DNA of 64,000 nt, from positions 1 to 64,000 of the forward strand of contig JABTUJ010000045.1 of assembly GCA_015075445.1 (NCBI GenBank), read 5' to 3'. The notes under the pieces are model-generated. The model was not told the origin of the DNA and made no database searches. It worked only from the letters and a program-made list of their open reading frames with translations. Below, in pieces: positions 38,529 to 47,977 of this stretch (its first letter is position 1; each line of letters begins with the position of its first letter). This DNA is from Verrucomicrobiales bacterium. Lineage in GTDB: Bacteria > Verrucomicrobiota > Verrucomicrobiia > Limisphaerales > J093. The position numbers and the translations under genes are program-made.

Positions 38529-39461
38529 ATGAGGCTTCTGTTCGATGACGATCTGGTCGAAGGCGTGGTGCAGTGGTGCGCCGCGGGCAAGCGCACCGGC
38601 GTGCCGGGCCTGCAGATCCGTCGTTTCCATGCCGAACGCGAACGCTGCTACCAGGTGCTCGATCCGGACGAGCGGGTGACGGCCTTCGCGCGCGTCCACC
38701 TGTCCTGGTTCAGCGAATGGGGCTTCGAGACGTTCCTGACCGGTGTGGCCAAGCGGTTCCCGTTGCTGGCCGACCGGTTGACCGCGCTGGCCTTTCGTCA
38801 GGCGCGCGGCAAGAACGACGAGGGGGCCGAACTCTACTGCGACGCCGACGCCCAGCGACGCGGCATCGTGTCCCTCCGGCCGGAGCGGTTCGGTGCCGAA
38901 GCACCCCTGACGTGCTTCCTGCATCATGAACTGGCGCATCTGGCCGACATGGTGGACGAGCGATTTGGCTACTCGCCGGACCTCGCCTGCACTGGCCAGA
39001 CCGCGTCGCAACTGCGGCTCACCCGCGAACGCTACCGCGTCCTGTGGGCGGTGAGCATCGATGGCCGCCTGCTCCGACGCGGCCTGGAAACGGTGGCGGA
39101 CCAAACGCAGCGCCACACCGAGTTTCACCGCGCCTTTGCCTTCCTGCCGGAGTCGCGTCGCGCGGAACTGTGGGCGGCGCTGTGGAGCGGACGGCTGGCG
39201 ACGCACGGCGAACTCCTGGAACTCGCGTCGGACCCGCGCGGTCTGCAGGGCAGCCACGCGCCGGTGCCGGGCGCCGACTGCCCACTCTGCGGTTTCGCGG
39301 CCTTCCAGTGGACTGATGCCGCGACCCTGAAACCGTCGGCGCGCGCGCGCATTCAGGCCGAATTTCCTGGCTGGCGCGAGGCCGAGGCCATCTGCGCCCG
39401 GTGCGCGGAGATGTATGATGCCATCGCCGGCGTCGAGTACCCGAAGACGGTGTGCCTTTGA
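38529..39461 (+). CDS. Unknown protein with HExxH motif and cysteine pairs
   Basis: 310 residues from the ATG at 38529. A central FLHHELAHLADMVDERFGY contains HELAH, the HExxH zinc motif of zincin-type metalloproteases, with a downstream acidic segment that could supply a third ligand. Near the C-terminus two CxxC pairs (CPLCGF and CARCAEMYD) could form a zinc ribbon. No signal peptide, so cytoplasmic. Catalysis is plausible but unproven; the motif also occurs in SprT-like and other zinc proteins. It follows RAYT-1 and precedes a zone of broken genes. Confidence 0.7.
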   Translation: MRLLFDDDLVEGVVQWCAAGKRTGVPGLQIRRFHAERERCYQVLDPDERVTAFARVHLSWFSEWGFETFLTGVAKRFPLLADRLTALAFRQARGKNDEGAELYCDADAQRRGIVSLRPERFGAEAPLTCFLHHELAHLADMVDERFGYSPDLACTGQTASQLRLTRERYRVLWAVSIDGRLLRRGLETVADQTQRHTEFHRAFAFLPESRRAELWAALWSGRLATHGELLELASDPRGLQGSHAPVPGADCPLCGFAAFQWTDAATLKPSARARIQAEFPGWREAEAICARCAEMYDAIAGVEYPKTVCL

Positions 39462-39656
39462 GGGCGGCAACCCCATCATCAAGGACTTCGGAAAGGCGGA
39501 GCTGGCCGGCGGCTGGGGCCAGTTCAACGTGGCCGGCCTGTTCCAAGGGAGCTGGAGCGACGCGAATCCGGCCGGGGGCGGATACGAGGTCAGGCTTGAT
39601 GTCCCCGCGGCGGCGGGATGCCCGCGCGGCGATCGCCGTCTTCCCGTGACTGACAC

Positions 39657-40059
39657 TCAAGGCGCGCCGTGTTCCTGCGGGTGAGCGGGGGCAGCGAGCA
39701 TTTCCTCCAGGCACGGGGCCACTGCCGGCAACGAATCGGCATTCAACCGTTCGCGCCTGACCCAGAAGCCGGGAAGGGCCTGCGCGCGGATGACGGGCTC
39801 GCCGGCGGCAAACTCCACAAGTTCGTCTTGCTTCCGATGATAGAACCGATGCGCCCGGGTGTCGGGGTCGAGGATCCAGTATTCCTGGACGCCGTGCTCC
39901 TCGCAGACTGAAGAGGTAATTGAGCAGGCGGGCGTGCCGGAAGTTTACGGGTGAGTGCATGAAGGTCTCCCCATCGATCAAATCGGCATGAACCCCCGGC
40001 TTCAGCCACTCGAGAAAATCCGTGGCGGTCCAGAGCAGGCGCTCCACTTTGTCGCCCAC
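39657..40059 (-). pseudogene. Uma2-family protein, core deleted
   Basis: From a GTG at 40059 the product begins LLWTATDFLEWLKPGVHADLIDGE and RLLNYLFSL, typical of Uma2 (a PD-(D/E)XK nuclease-like family). It then jumps, with a frameshift near 39910, to the family's C-terminal EEHGVQEYWILDPD, HRFYHRKQDELVEF and a TGA at 39657-39659. The central part, which carries the catalytic PDxxx(D/E)xK residues, is missing. The remnant is about 130 codons against about 190 normally. Confidence 0.68.
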
Positions 40060-40186
40060 GGTCGCGCGACTGCTCTGGCGCCGGGCGCGAGCCGACAAGC
40101 CCGCCTCACTTTGTGTACTGCTCTTTCTGGTCGTGGCACTGTGGGACGCGCTGAGCGGTCGGGCTTCCGAATCGGTCTTTGAAAGT

Positions 40187-40622
40187 CTACGCCAGGCGGC
40201 GGCGGACCGCACGGCGCCGGCAGCGAAGGAACTCCCGGATCAGCGCGAGGTGCAGTTTGTCCTTGTCGCGGCCGATGGCTTCCTTGCTCCGGCTGATACG
40301 ATCGAGTCGCAAGACGGGAACCACGTGATCATGAATCCGCATCCGAACGAATCGACGTCCAGGGTGTTCGCCATCACTCCCTGAACGATGGCGGCTGACA
40401 TCCCGATCAACGCGAACTGGACGTTCTCCGCCTCAAGGGCCTCCAAAAGCCGTGCAAGCGGACGCTGCTCTCGAACAGTTCCCACCGCTCTTGCGGCGTG
40501 GCGGCCAACCCGAGTGCGTGAACCGACTTTTCCGCGGCGCTGAGCCCGCGGACGTTCTTCAGGCGCGCGAGCATCCGCGCGGCGCGCACGGGCAGAGGAA
40601 GGTCTCTTGGCTTGGCTTTCAT
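40187..40622 (-). pseudogene. Small partner ORF plus truncated nucleotidyltransferase
   Basis: A 71-codon frame starting at 40622 (MKAKPRDLPLPVRAARMLAR, VRGLSAAEKSVHALGL) resembles the short protein often encoded ahead of nucleotidyltransferases in this phylum. In another frame the nucleotidyltransferase itself is visible: LARLLEALEAENVQFALIG, MANTLDVD with the metal-binding Asp pair. After a jump and a frame change it reads DHVVPVLRLDRISRSKEAIGRDKDKLHL down to a stop at 40187-40189. The middle of the enzyme is lost. Probably a decayed toxin-antitoxin-like locus. Confidence 0.6.
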
Positions 40623-40780
40623 GCGGCACGGCCCGAGCGTATCGCTCCGACCCGATCACGTCACCAGATCTCCTGTGTCACCTGCCCAGGGTGTCGACGA
40701 GAAAGAGGAGAGCAGCGGCGAAGGGTCGGCGGACCCTTCATCCCGTGCGCTCCTCTGGTGTTGCCCTTTCGACCGACCGT

Positions 40781-42763
40781 CTACTTGAGCGCGTTGAGCG
40801 CGCCCTCGGCCTTCTTGCGTGTCGGGTTGTTCTGCGAACGGTCCAGCACCAGTTGCAGGGCCTTCCGGCGCATCTCGGGTGAGACGTCGGTCAGACGCTT
40901 GGAGGGTGCGACGGCCACGATGGCCAGGTACGCTTCCTCGGCGACGGCACGGTCGTTGGCGAGTGTCCCGAGCAGATCCAGCGAGCTGGCCGTCGGCAAG
41001 GTGCCCAACGCCGCGATGGCCAGACGCTTCTCTTCCGGCCGTTGGATCAAGGTGAGCAACTCCTTGACTTGGCCCACCTTCTCGGCGTCCGAGAGGCGCT
41101 TGTTTTCCTGGATGTACTGCAGGTACCCGCGCACGCCTTGGAGTTGGTGGGCGAGTTTCTTGCCGGACTTGGCCAGGTTCAGCAGGGGTTCGGCGGCGCC
41201 GACGTCGTCCGGCCAGTTGTTGGGCCAGGTGGCGAGCAGGCCCACGGCGTCGTCCTGGACTGCCTCGTCAGCGTCATTGATGGCGCGGGTCACGGCAGCC
41301 AGCGCCTCGGGCCCGCCAACAGACGCCAGCAGGTGCAGACCCGCCATCCGCAGTTCGCTGTCCGTGTGCCGGGCGAGCGGCAGCAGCGCGGGCACACACC
41401 GGGTTCCGGCGCGGGCGCAGAGCGCGGTGAGGGCCTTCTGGAGATCGCCGCGGGCCGGAGCGTCGGAGGTCTTGGCGAGGAGTTTCACGAGGTCCGCGGC
41501 CTGGGCTTCGTTGCCGAGGGCTCCCACGCCTTCGATGGCCGCCCGGCGGGTGGCCGGGTCCGGGCTTTCGATGCTGCGGAGGACGGCGGGCAGGGCAGCC
41601 GGGAGCCGGCGTTGGGCGGCGAGTTCGAGCAAGGTCTGGAGGGTCTTTCCGGTGGCCTGGGGTAGGCGAGCCAACAGATCGGCGTCCACCGCCGGGCCTT
41701 CCAGCTTGAGCAAGGCGACCTTGGCGGCCGAGGCCAGACGGGCGTCGTTGTCGACGGCCGCTTCGAGCAGGACCGGCACGCTGGCGGCGTCGCCGTCGTG
41801 TTCGAGGACGCGGATGGCGGCGAGACGCAGGTCGGTCGAACCGCTCCCCGCGGCTTTCAGTACCGCGGGCATGACGGCGTCATCGGACCGATCGGCGAGA
41901 GCGAGCAGGACGAGGGGTTGCCGTTCCGCGCTCGAACGACCCAGTTCCGCCACCAAGGCGTCGGTGACAGGACGACCCGGCAACTCACGCGCGACGCGGA
42001 GGCCGATGCGGAAGAACTCGGTCTCGGTCGAATGCAGTTGTTCGAGCAGCAGCGGGAGGCCGTCGGACTGCCGGGCGAGAATCGCGCCGCGGGTGGCCTC
42101 GATGATGCGCGGCCGGATGACGTTCGCCTTTCGGACCGCGTCGTAGAGCTTGACCGCCTCGGCGTTGTTGCCGCCGGCCAAGGACCGTTCGGCGCAGAGA
42201 ATGAGGCCTTCGGCCACGGCCGAACCCACATCGCCGCGGGTGGTGGACAGCGCCGGGAGGAGGGCCTGGGCGGCGGCGGCTGAGCCGATGCGACCCAGGG
42301 CAATGGCCGCCGCTGAGGCTACTTCCGCGTCGGGGTTCTTGAGTTTCGCCACCAGACCATCGGTGGCCTGGGCGTCGCTCCGGACGCCGATGGAATTGAT
42401 GACCCCCACGAGCAGGCGACCTTCGACGCGGGCGAGGGCGTCGCGCAGGGCGGCATCAGCGGCGGGGCCGGGGATGGCCTCGAGGGCGATGCGCGCCCAG
42501 GAGCTGAGGTCGGGATCGGCCAGCAATGGGGCGAGGGCAGGGACGGCTGTCGGCGTGCCGTAGATGGCCAGTTGCTTGCAGGGGATGGCCTTCTCCGCGG
42601 CGGGCGCGGCGGACTGGAGGATGCGGATCAACTCCTGTTCCTTCGCCCGGGATTCGGCGGCACGCTCCGCCGCGGAGGCAGGGGCGATGAGCAGGGCGAG
42701 CGCAGAGGTTAGGGCGAGGACGAGGCGGATTGAACGGCGAGTCGAGAGAGATGGAGGCGTCAT
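40781..42763 (-). CDS. Secreted HEAT-repeat protein
   Basis: 660 residues with a signal peptide (LVLALTSALALLIAPASA). The rest is a regular series of about 30-residue helical pairs such as AVPALAPLLADPDLSSWARIA, DGLVAKLKNPDAEVASAAAI and ATRRAAIEGVGALGNEAQAA, characteristic of HEAT/armadillo-type repeats. These form a solenoid for protein binding; no catalytic motif is present. It starts 42 bp after the stop of the Tat-exported oxidoreductase gene on the same strand, so the two probably form an operon and may interact in the periplasm. HEAT proteins with export signals beside Gfo/Idh/MocA genes are common in the phylum. Confidence 0.85.
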   Translation of the reverse strand: MTPPSLSTRRSIRLVLALTSALALLIAPASAAERAAESRAKEQELIRILQSAAPAAEKAIPCKQLAIYGTPTAVPALAPLLADPDLSSWARIALEAIPGPAADAALRDALARVEGRLLVGVINSIGVRSDAQATDGLVAKLKNPDAEVASAAAIALGRIGSAAAAQALLPALSTTRGDVGSAVAEGLILCAERSLAGGNNAEAVKLYDAVRKANVIRPRIIEATRGAILARQSDGLPLLLEQLHSTETEFFRIGLRVARELPGRPVTDALVAELGRSSAERQPLVLLALADRSDDAVMPAVLKAAGSGSTDLRLAAIRVLEHDGDAASVPVLLEAAVDNDARLASAAKVALLKLEGPAVDADLLARLPQATGKTLQTLLELAAQRRLPAALPAVLRSIESPDPATRRAAIEGVGALGNEAQAADLVKLLAKTSDAPARGDLQKALTALCARAGTRCVPALLPLARHTDSELRMAGLHLLASVGGPEALAAVTRAINDADEAVQDDAVGLLATWPNNWPDDVGAAEPLLNLAKSGKKLAHQLQGVRGYLQYIQENKRLSDAEKVGQVKELLTLIQRPEEKRLAIAALGTLPTASSLDLLGTLANDRAVAEEAYLAIVAVAPSKRLTDVSPEMRRKALQLVLDRSQNNPTRKKAEGALNALK

Positions 42764-42805
42764 AAAAGGGTCCGGGGATGATGAGGTTGCGATGCAGCGG
42801 CCGGA

Positions 42806-44155
42806 TCACACACGCCAGGGATCCCGGAGGGCTTCCGAGCGGAGGCGGTTGGCCTCCTCATCGCCGATGAACTCGTTCTTGCGCGGGTCATACTGGACCT
42901 TGCGGTTGAGGTACAGGGCGATGTTGGCGGCGTGGCAGGCGATGTGGGCCCAGCAGGCGATGTCCGCGTTGGCACGCGTGTGGCCGCGGGTCTTGACGCC
43001 GTCGAGGAAGTCCCGCACGTGGAAGTCGGCCGGGTAACCGCCGATCTTCGCGCCCTTGCCTTGCAGCAGGGCTTCGGAACTCGCCACGAGGTCGCCGTTG
43101 TCGGCGGTCTCGACCCAGGCACGGTCGCCCTCGAAACGGACGGGGCAGGAACCGAGAGGCAGCCAGCCGTCGTTGCGGAGGACGAGGCGAGTGCCGTTGG
43201 CGTAACGGGCGAAGAGTTTGCCGTCCTTGGGCTCGTATTCGACGGGCGCCGTGTCGTCGGCCTGGTTGGCCCACTGGCAGAGATCGACGCAGTGCGAACC
43301 CCATTCGAGGCAGCCGCCGCCGGTGAGGCCGCCGCCCTTCTCGAAGTTGAAGCCGTCGAGGAACCGGCGGTTGAACGGTCGCCAGGCCGCCGGGCCGAGG
43401 TAAAGGTCCCAGTCCACCTCCTCGTTTGGCGGCGCGGTTTCGGGGGCCATCCAGCCGCTCATCGAGGTCCCCAGTCCCCCTGGGTGCGCATGGAGCGTCT
43501 CCAGTTTGCCGAGCTTGCCGCGGTGCGCCAGTTCGACCGCGAACGCGAAGTTCGGCAGGCTGCGACGCTGCGTGCCGGCCTGGAACACCCGCCCCGTGCG
43601 ACGGAAAGCGTCGGCGAGGGCGAAGCTCTCCGCGATGTTCTTGGTGCAGGGTTTCTCGCAATAGACGTCCTTGCCTGCCTGCGCGGCGAGGATCGAGGCG
43701 GCGGCATGCCAGTTCGGGCCGGTGGCGATCAGGACAGCGTCGAGGTCCGGGCGGGCCAGCAGTTCGCGCAGATCGCGGTAGGTGGCGCAGTCTTCGTTGC
43801 CGTACTTGGTGTCGGCCAGCTTCTTGATGGCGTTCCGGCGGGCGGCCTTCACGTCGGCGATGGCGACGAACTGCACATCGGGTTCCTGGAGAAAACAGCC
43901 GAGGACATAAGCGCCGCGGTTGCCGATGCCGATGGCGCCGAGCACGACCCGCTGGCTGGGCGCGATGCCCCCGTCCTTGCCGAGGACGGATCCCGGCACG
44001 ATTTGCGGGGCGAGCAGGACCGCGCTGGCCTGCAGGGTGGTCTTGAGGAAACCTCGGCGGGTAAGGGCGGATGTCTCGCCGGCGGGCGGGGGCGGCGCGG
44101 CAGGTGTGCGGGTAGGACGGGACGGGTTCATGGGGAGCGATCTCGATATGTTCAT
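42806..44155 (-). CDS. Tat-exported Gfo/Idh/MocA family oxidoreductase
   Basis: 449 residues (425-441 if a later Met is used). A twin-arginine signal (LTRRGFLKTTLQASAVLLAP) is followed by a Rossmann fold (LGAIGIGNRGAYVLG), an IADVK strand end and the EKPC motif (YCEKPCTKN) that holds the catalytic lysine. The C-terminal dehydrogenase domain contains GGGCLEWGSHCVDL. Export by Tat implies folding with NAD(P) in the cytoplasm. Substrates of exported members are mostly unknown sugars or sugar acids. It is divergent from the inositol operon and distinct from iolG at 54419, which lacks a signal. Confidence 0.87.
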   Translation of the reverse strand: MNISRSLPMNPSRPTRTPAAPPPPAGETSALTRRGFLKTTLQASAVLLAPQIVPGSVLGKDGGIAPSQRVVLGAIGIGNRGAYVLGCFLQEPDVQFVAIADVKAARRNAIKKLADTKYGNEDCATYRDLRELLARPDLDAVLIATGPNWHAAASILAAQAGKDVYCEKPCTKNIAESFALADAFRRTGRVFQAGTQRRSLPNFAFAVELAHRGKLGKLETLHAHPGGLGTSMSGWMAPETAPPNEEVDWDLYLGPAAWRPFNRRFLDGFNFEKGGGLTGGGCLEWGSHCVDLCQWANQADDTAPVEYEPKDGKLFARYANGTRLVLRNDGWLPLGSCPVRFEGDRAWVETADNGDLVASSEALLQGKGAKIGGYPADFHVRDFLDGVKTRGHTRANADIACWAHIACHAANIALYLNRKVQYDPRKNEFIGDEEANRLRSEALRDPWRV

Positions 44156-44294
44156 TGCCGAAAGCCAACGGGCTGGTCGGGCGAGTTTGGGGAACTCGGC
44201 CCCGCCTGTCCACCGCGGAGATGCGGGGGTTTTGCCTTTACCTGTGCGAAAGGCGGCCTACGCTGCGCGGCATTCACACAAGCGAACCGAATCC

Positions 44295-44303
44295 TGATTA
44301 TAC
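44295..44303 (+). promoter_or_regulatory. Weak candidate extended -10 for the inositol operon
   Basis: TGATTATAC has an extended -10 TG followed by TTATAC, about 50 bp upstream of the first transporter gene, in the region divergent from the Tat-oxidoreductase gene. No good -35 at normal spacing was found. Confidence 0.25.
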
Positions 44304-44354
44304 CGTGAACCGGATCTGCCGACCGCTCCGGCGAACCCGCACGCGCCGCCGGCG

Positions 44355-45854
44355 ATGAGGGGGCCGTTCCTATTGCTCGAGATGCGCGGCATCGGGAAGT
44401 CCTTCCCCGGCGTGCGCGCCCTCGACGCCGTCGACTTCGAGTTGTGCGCCGGCGAGGTGCACGTGCTCCTCGGCGAGAACGGCGCCGGCAAATCCACGCT
44501 CATGCGGATCCTGAGCGGCGCCTGCTCGAGCGACACCGGTGAGATCCGGCTCGACGGGCAGTCGGTCGTGATCCACAGCCCCCATCAAGCCCGCGCGCTG
44601 GGCATCAGCACCATCTACCAGGAGTTCAACCTGGTACCGCATCTGTCCGCCGGGGTGAACATCTTCCTGGGCCGCGAACCCGCTCAAGCGTTCGGCATCG
44701 TCAACCACCGGCGGCTTCACCGGCGCGCGGGCGAGGTGCTGACCCAACTCGGCATCCGCCTGGACCCGGCCACGCCCGTCGAGCGACTGAGCGTGGCCCA
44801 GCAACAGATGGTCGAAGTGGCGCGTGCCCTGGCCTTCGACGCCCGCATCCTCATCATGGACGAACCCACCTCGGCCCTCACCGCCGCCGAGAGCCGGACG
44901 CTGTTCGCCCTGGTCCGGTCCGTGCGCGATCGGGGCGTCGGCATCATCTACATCTCGCATCGTATGGAGGAGATCTTCGCCCTCGGCGATCGCGTCACCG
45001 TGCTGCGCGACGGACGCCGCGTCGCGACGCGGGCCGTGGCCGAAGTGACGGTGGGCGAACTGATCCGGTTGATGGCCGACCGCGAACTCAAGGACCACTT
45101 TCCGCGCCGCCGCGTCCCGCCGGGCGAACCGGTGCTCGAAGTGAGCCAGGTGTCGACCCGCGACAAGTTGCGGACGTAGAGCTTCACGCTGCGCCAGGGT
45201 GAGATCCTCGGGCTAGCAGGCCTGCTCGGTTCCAGTCGGAGCACGCTGGCGCGCGTGTTGTTCGGGACGGTGCGCCCGACGGCGGGCACCGTGCGAGTGC
45301 AGTCCCGCGGGGTGCGGCTGCGTTCGCCGGCCGCGGCGATCCGCCTGGGCATCGGTTATCTGGCCGAAGACCGGAAACAGCAGGGGCTCGTGCTCGCGCT
45401 GAGCGTCCGCCAGAACATCGCCCTGCCCAACACGGACCTGGCCTATCCCTTCGGCGTGCGACGACCCGCGCGCGAACGCGAGTTGGTCGCGACGCAGGTC
45501 GAGCAGTTGCGAATCAAGACGCCGCACCTGGATCAGCCGGTGGTGTACCTCAGCGGCGGCAACCAACAGAAGGTGGTCCTGGCCAAGTGGCTTGCCCGCC
45601 AGGCCGGAATCCTGATCTTCGACGAGCCCACCCGCGGCATCGACGTGGCGGCGAAGGTGGACATCTACGAACTCATGAACCGCCTGACCGCTCAGGGCGT
45701 GGCGGTGCTGATGATCTCGTCCGACCTGCCTGAGGTGCTGGGCATGAGCGACCGCATCCTGGTCATGCACAACGGACGCGTGGTCGGGGAATTCGATCCC
45801 CGGGAGGCGAATCAGGCGACGCTGGTGCGCGCCGCGCTGGGGGAGGGCTCATGA
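44355..45854 (+). CDS. iatA: Inositol/sugar ABC transporter ATPase, split by an in-frame TAG
   Basis: 499 codons forming a double ABC ATPase of the RbsA/MglA/IatA type. The first half has Walker A GENGAGKST, signature LSVAQQQMVEVARALA (degenerate, as is common) and Walker B ILIMDEPTSAL. The second half has the usual degenerate Walker A (GLLGSSRST), signature YLSGGNQQKVVLAKWLA and Walker B ILIFDEPTRGID. Codon 275 (45177-45179) is TAG where relatives read Asp-Val-Ser (DVSFTL); the frame is unchanged on both sides. Expected CGGGACGTGAGC against observed CGGACGTAGAGC can be explained by one lost and one gained base. The gene is otherwise intact and overlaps the permease gene by 4 bp. The symbol follows the inositol context. 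Confidence 0.82.
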
Positions 45855-46798
45855 CCCCCCCCAAGCTCGCACTCCATCATGCCCGCCAGCTCGGCACCCT
45901 GGCCGGGCTGCTGCTCCTGGTCACGGTGCTCGCGATCTTGAGTCCTCACTTCCTCACCCCGGGCAACCTGCTCACCGTGCTCGAACAGACGGCCATCAAC
46001 GCCATCATCGCCGTGGGGATGACCTTCGTGATCATCAGCGCCGGCATTGACCTGGCGGTCGGATCGGTGCTGGCGTTGGCAGGGATCGTATTGGGCCTGC
46101 TCCTGCAAGCGGGCGTGCCCGTACCCGTGGCGTTGCTGCTGACCGTTGGCGCCGGCGGCCTCTGCGGGTCGGTCAACGGGTTGCTGGTCACCCTCGGCCG
46201 CCTGCCCCCGTTCATCGCCACCCTGGGCATGATGAGCATGGCGCGCGGCGCGGCGTTGCTGCTCACCCAGGGCCGCCCGATCTCCGGATTCGACAGCGGC
46301 TTCCGGACGCTGGCGACGGGCCAGTGGCTGCACCTGCCGGCCCCGACCTTGATCATGTTGGGCGTGTATGCCGCCGCTCATTTCCTGCTCACCCGGACCC
46401 GCTTCGGTCTCTACACTTACGCGATGGGCGGCAACGAACAGGCCACCCATCTGGCCGGCATCAACGTGCCCTTTCACAAGACCGCGATCTATATGCTGTC
46501 TGGCTGCACGAGCGCCGTGGCCGCCATCGTTCTGACGGCGCGCCTCAATTCCGCCCAGCCCATCGCCGGCATCGCCTACGAACTGGACGCCATCGCCGCC
46601 ACCGTCATCGGCGGGACCAGCCTCATGGGCGGCCAAGGCACGCTGGTGGGCACCCTCATCGGGGCCCTGATCATGGGCGTCCTCAAGAATGGCTTGAACC
46701 TGCTCGGCGTCTCGTCCTTTCTTCAGCAGATCATCATTGGTGGTGTTATCATCGCCGCCGTGCTGTTCGACACGCTCGTGAAACAACGCCGCTCATGA
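45851..46798 (+). CDS. iatP: Inositol/sugar ABC transporter permease (RbsC-like)
   Basis: 315 residues, mostly hydrophobic, with about eight to ten membrane helices. It matches the BPD_transp_2 permeases of ribose/inositol importers: the conserved GMTFVIISAGIDLAVGSVLAL segment, GRLPPFIATLGMM, and YAMGGNEQATHLAGI followed by the EELDAIAATVIGG-like end (YELDAIAATVIGGTSLMGG). It forms the inner-membrane channel with the ATPase and the binding lipoprotein. ATG overlaps the upstream TGA (ATGA), and the next gene overlaps in the same way, so the transporter genes are translationally coupled. Confidence 0.92.
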   Translation: MTPPKLALHHARQLGTLAGLLLLVTVLAILSPHFLTPGNLLTVLEQTAINAIIAVGMTFVIISAGIDLAVGSVLALAGIVLGLLLQAGVPVPVALLLTVGAGGLCGSVNGLLVTLGRLPPFIATLGMMSMARGAALLLTQGRPISGFDSGFRTLATGQWLHLPAPTLIMLGVYAAAHFLLTRTRFGLYTYAMGGNEQATHLAGINVPFHKTAIYMLSGCTSAVAAIVLTARLNSAQPIAGIAYELDAIAATVIGGTSLMGGQGTLVGTLIGALIMGVLKNGLNLLGVSSFLQQIIIGGVIIAAVLFDTLVKQRRS

Positions 46799-47847
46799 AC
46801 CCGATCACCGCTCCGCCTCCTTACGTCGGCGCCTACAGTCGGCCGCGGTTTCGCCCGGAGTCTGAAGCACCCGGGCTGGAATCGCTTGCCCGGCACCCCG
46901 GGTGGGGACTCGTCGGACTGGCCCTGCTCCTGGGGTTGGTCACGGTTGGCTGCGACCGCGCCGGGGCTCCCGCCTCGGCCGAGAGCTCCCGAACCCGCGT
47001 CGCCCTGGTGATGAAGACCCTCAACAGCCCGTTCTTTCTCGACATGAAACGCGGTGCGGAGGAGGCGGCGCGGGAGCTGGGCGTTGAGCTGGTGGCGCAG
47101 GCGCCCGAACGGGAGCTGGACGTCGAGAAGCAGATGCAGATCGTCGAGAACCTGATCCAAACCCGGGTGGACGCCCTTTGCCTGACGCCCAGCGGTTCCA
47201 AGGAACTGGTCCCTGTCGTCGGAAAAGCCAACCGCGCTGGCATCCCGGTCCTGATCGTGGATACCCGGCTGGACGAGGCCACCGTGCAGGCCGACGGCGT
47301 CCGCTACGTCTCGTTCATCGGGTCGGACAACTACGAAGGTGGCAAGCTGGCGGGTCAGCATGTGGCCAGCCTTTTCCCACAGCCGGCCCAGATTGCCATC
47401 CTCGAAGGCATCCCCGGCCATGAGACCCACGACAGCCGGATTCGCGGCTTTCGGGATGGCCTGGCCGGAAGTCCGCACCTCAAGATTGTGGCGTCGCAAC
47501 CGGCCAACGCGGAGCGCGACCAGGGCTTCAACGTCATGCAGAACCTGCTGCAGGCGCACCGCGACATCGCCGCCGTGTTCGCCAGCAACGACCTCATGGC
47601 TCTTGGCGCGCTCGAGGCGGTGTCCGCCGCCGGTCGCGCGGGCACGATCAAGATCCTCGGCTTTGACGCGACGGACGAGGCACGCGAGGCGATTGCGGCC
47701 GGACGGTTGGAGGCTTCCGTGGCGCAGAACCCGACGGCGATGGGGCGTCTGGCCGTGACCAAGGCGGTCGAGGCGTTGCGGGGGGGAACCCTGCCCAAGT
47801 CGATTCCCGTGAGCATCGAGCTGATCACCAACCCCAGGGGTCAGTAG
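46795..47847 (+). CDS. ibpA: Periplasmic sugar/inositol-binding lipoprotein
   Basis: 350 residues. After an unusually long about 38-residue N-terminal extension comes a hydrophobic stretch ending in the lipobox VTVGC. The mature protein is a periplasmic-binding-protein type I fold: VALVMKTLNSPFFLDMKRGA, QMQIVENLIQTRVDALCLTP, DTRLDEATVQ and FASNDLMALGAL. Family members bind ribose, inositol or related sugars. Its place between transporter genes and iolA makes myo-inositol the likely ligand. The stop codon TAG (47845-47847) lies inside a REP-like element that begins at 47836, so the last four codons come from the repeat. Confidence 0.88.
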   Translation: MNPITAPPPYVGAYSRPRFRPESEAPGLESLARHPGWGLVGLALLLGLVTVGCDRAGAPASAESSRTRVALVMKTLNSPFFLDMKRGAEEAARELGVELVAQAPERELDVEKQMQIVENLIQTRVDALCLTPSGSKELVPVVGKANRAGIPVLIVDTRLDEATVQADGVRYVSFIGSDNYEGGKLAGQHVASLFPQPAQIAILEGIPGHETHDSRIRGFRDGLAGSPHLKIVASQPANAERDQGFNVMQNLLQAHRDIAAVFASNDLMALGALEAVSAAGRAGTIKILGFDATDEAREAIAAGRLEASVAQNPTAMGRLAVTKAVEALRGGTLPKSIPVSIELITNPRGQ

Positions 47848-47919
47848 GCAGTATGCTCCAAGACCTCATGAGACGTGCCCTGGCTGAGTCTTCTTGTATC
47901 ATACTAGCTCCTGACCCCT
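47836..47919. repeat. REPIN-like inverted pair between transporter and iolA
   Basis: Two 20-bp arms face each other: 47836-47855 (AGGGGTCAGTAGGCAGTATG) and 47900-47919, whose reverse complement starts AGGGGTCAG and ends TAGTATG. The RNA could form a hairpin. The left arm contributes the stop codon of the upstream gene. Confidence 0.75.
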
Positions 47920-47977
47920 TGGGTTTTGTGCTTTCCATCGTTCGCCTGCCCGGCGACTTTTCGCCCGTTCTGCCACG

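Noticed and set aside
39462..39656. Possible small gene containing GGNPIIKDFGKAELAGGW
   Set aside because: Both strands give partly protein-like text, but neither has a start, an RBS or a recognisable family.
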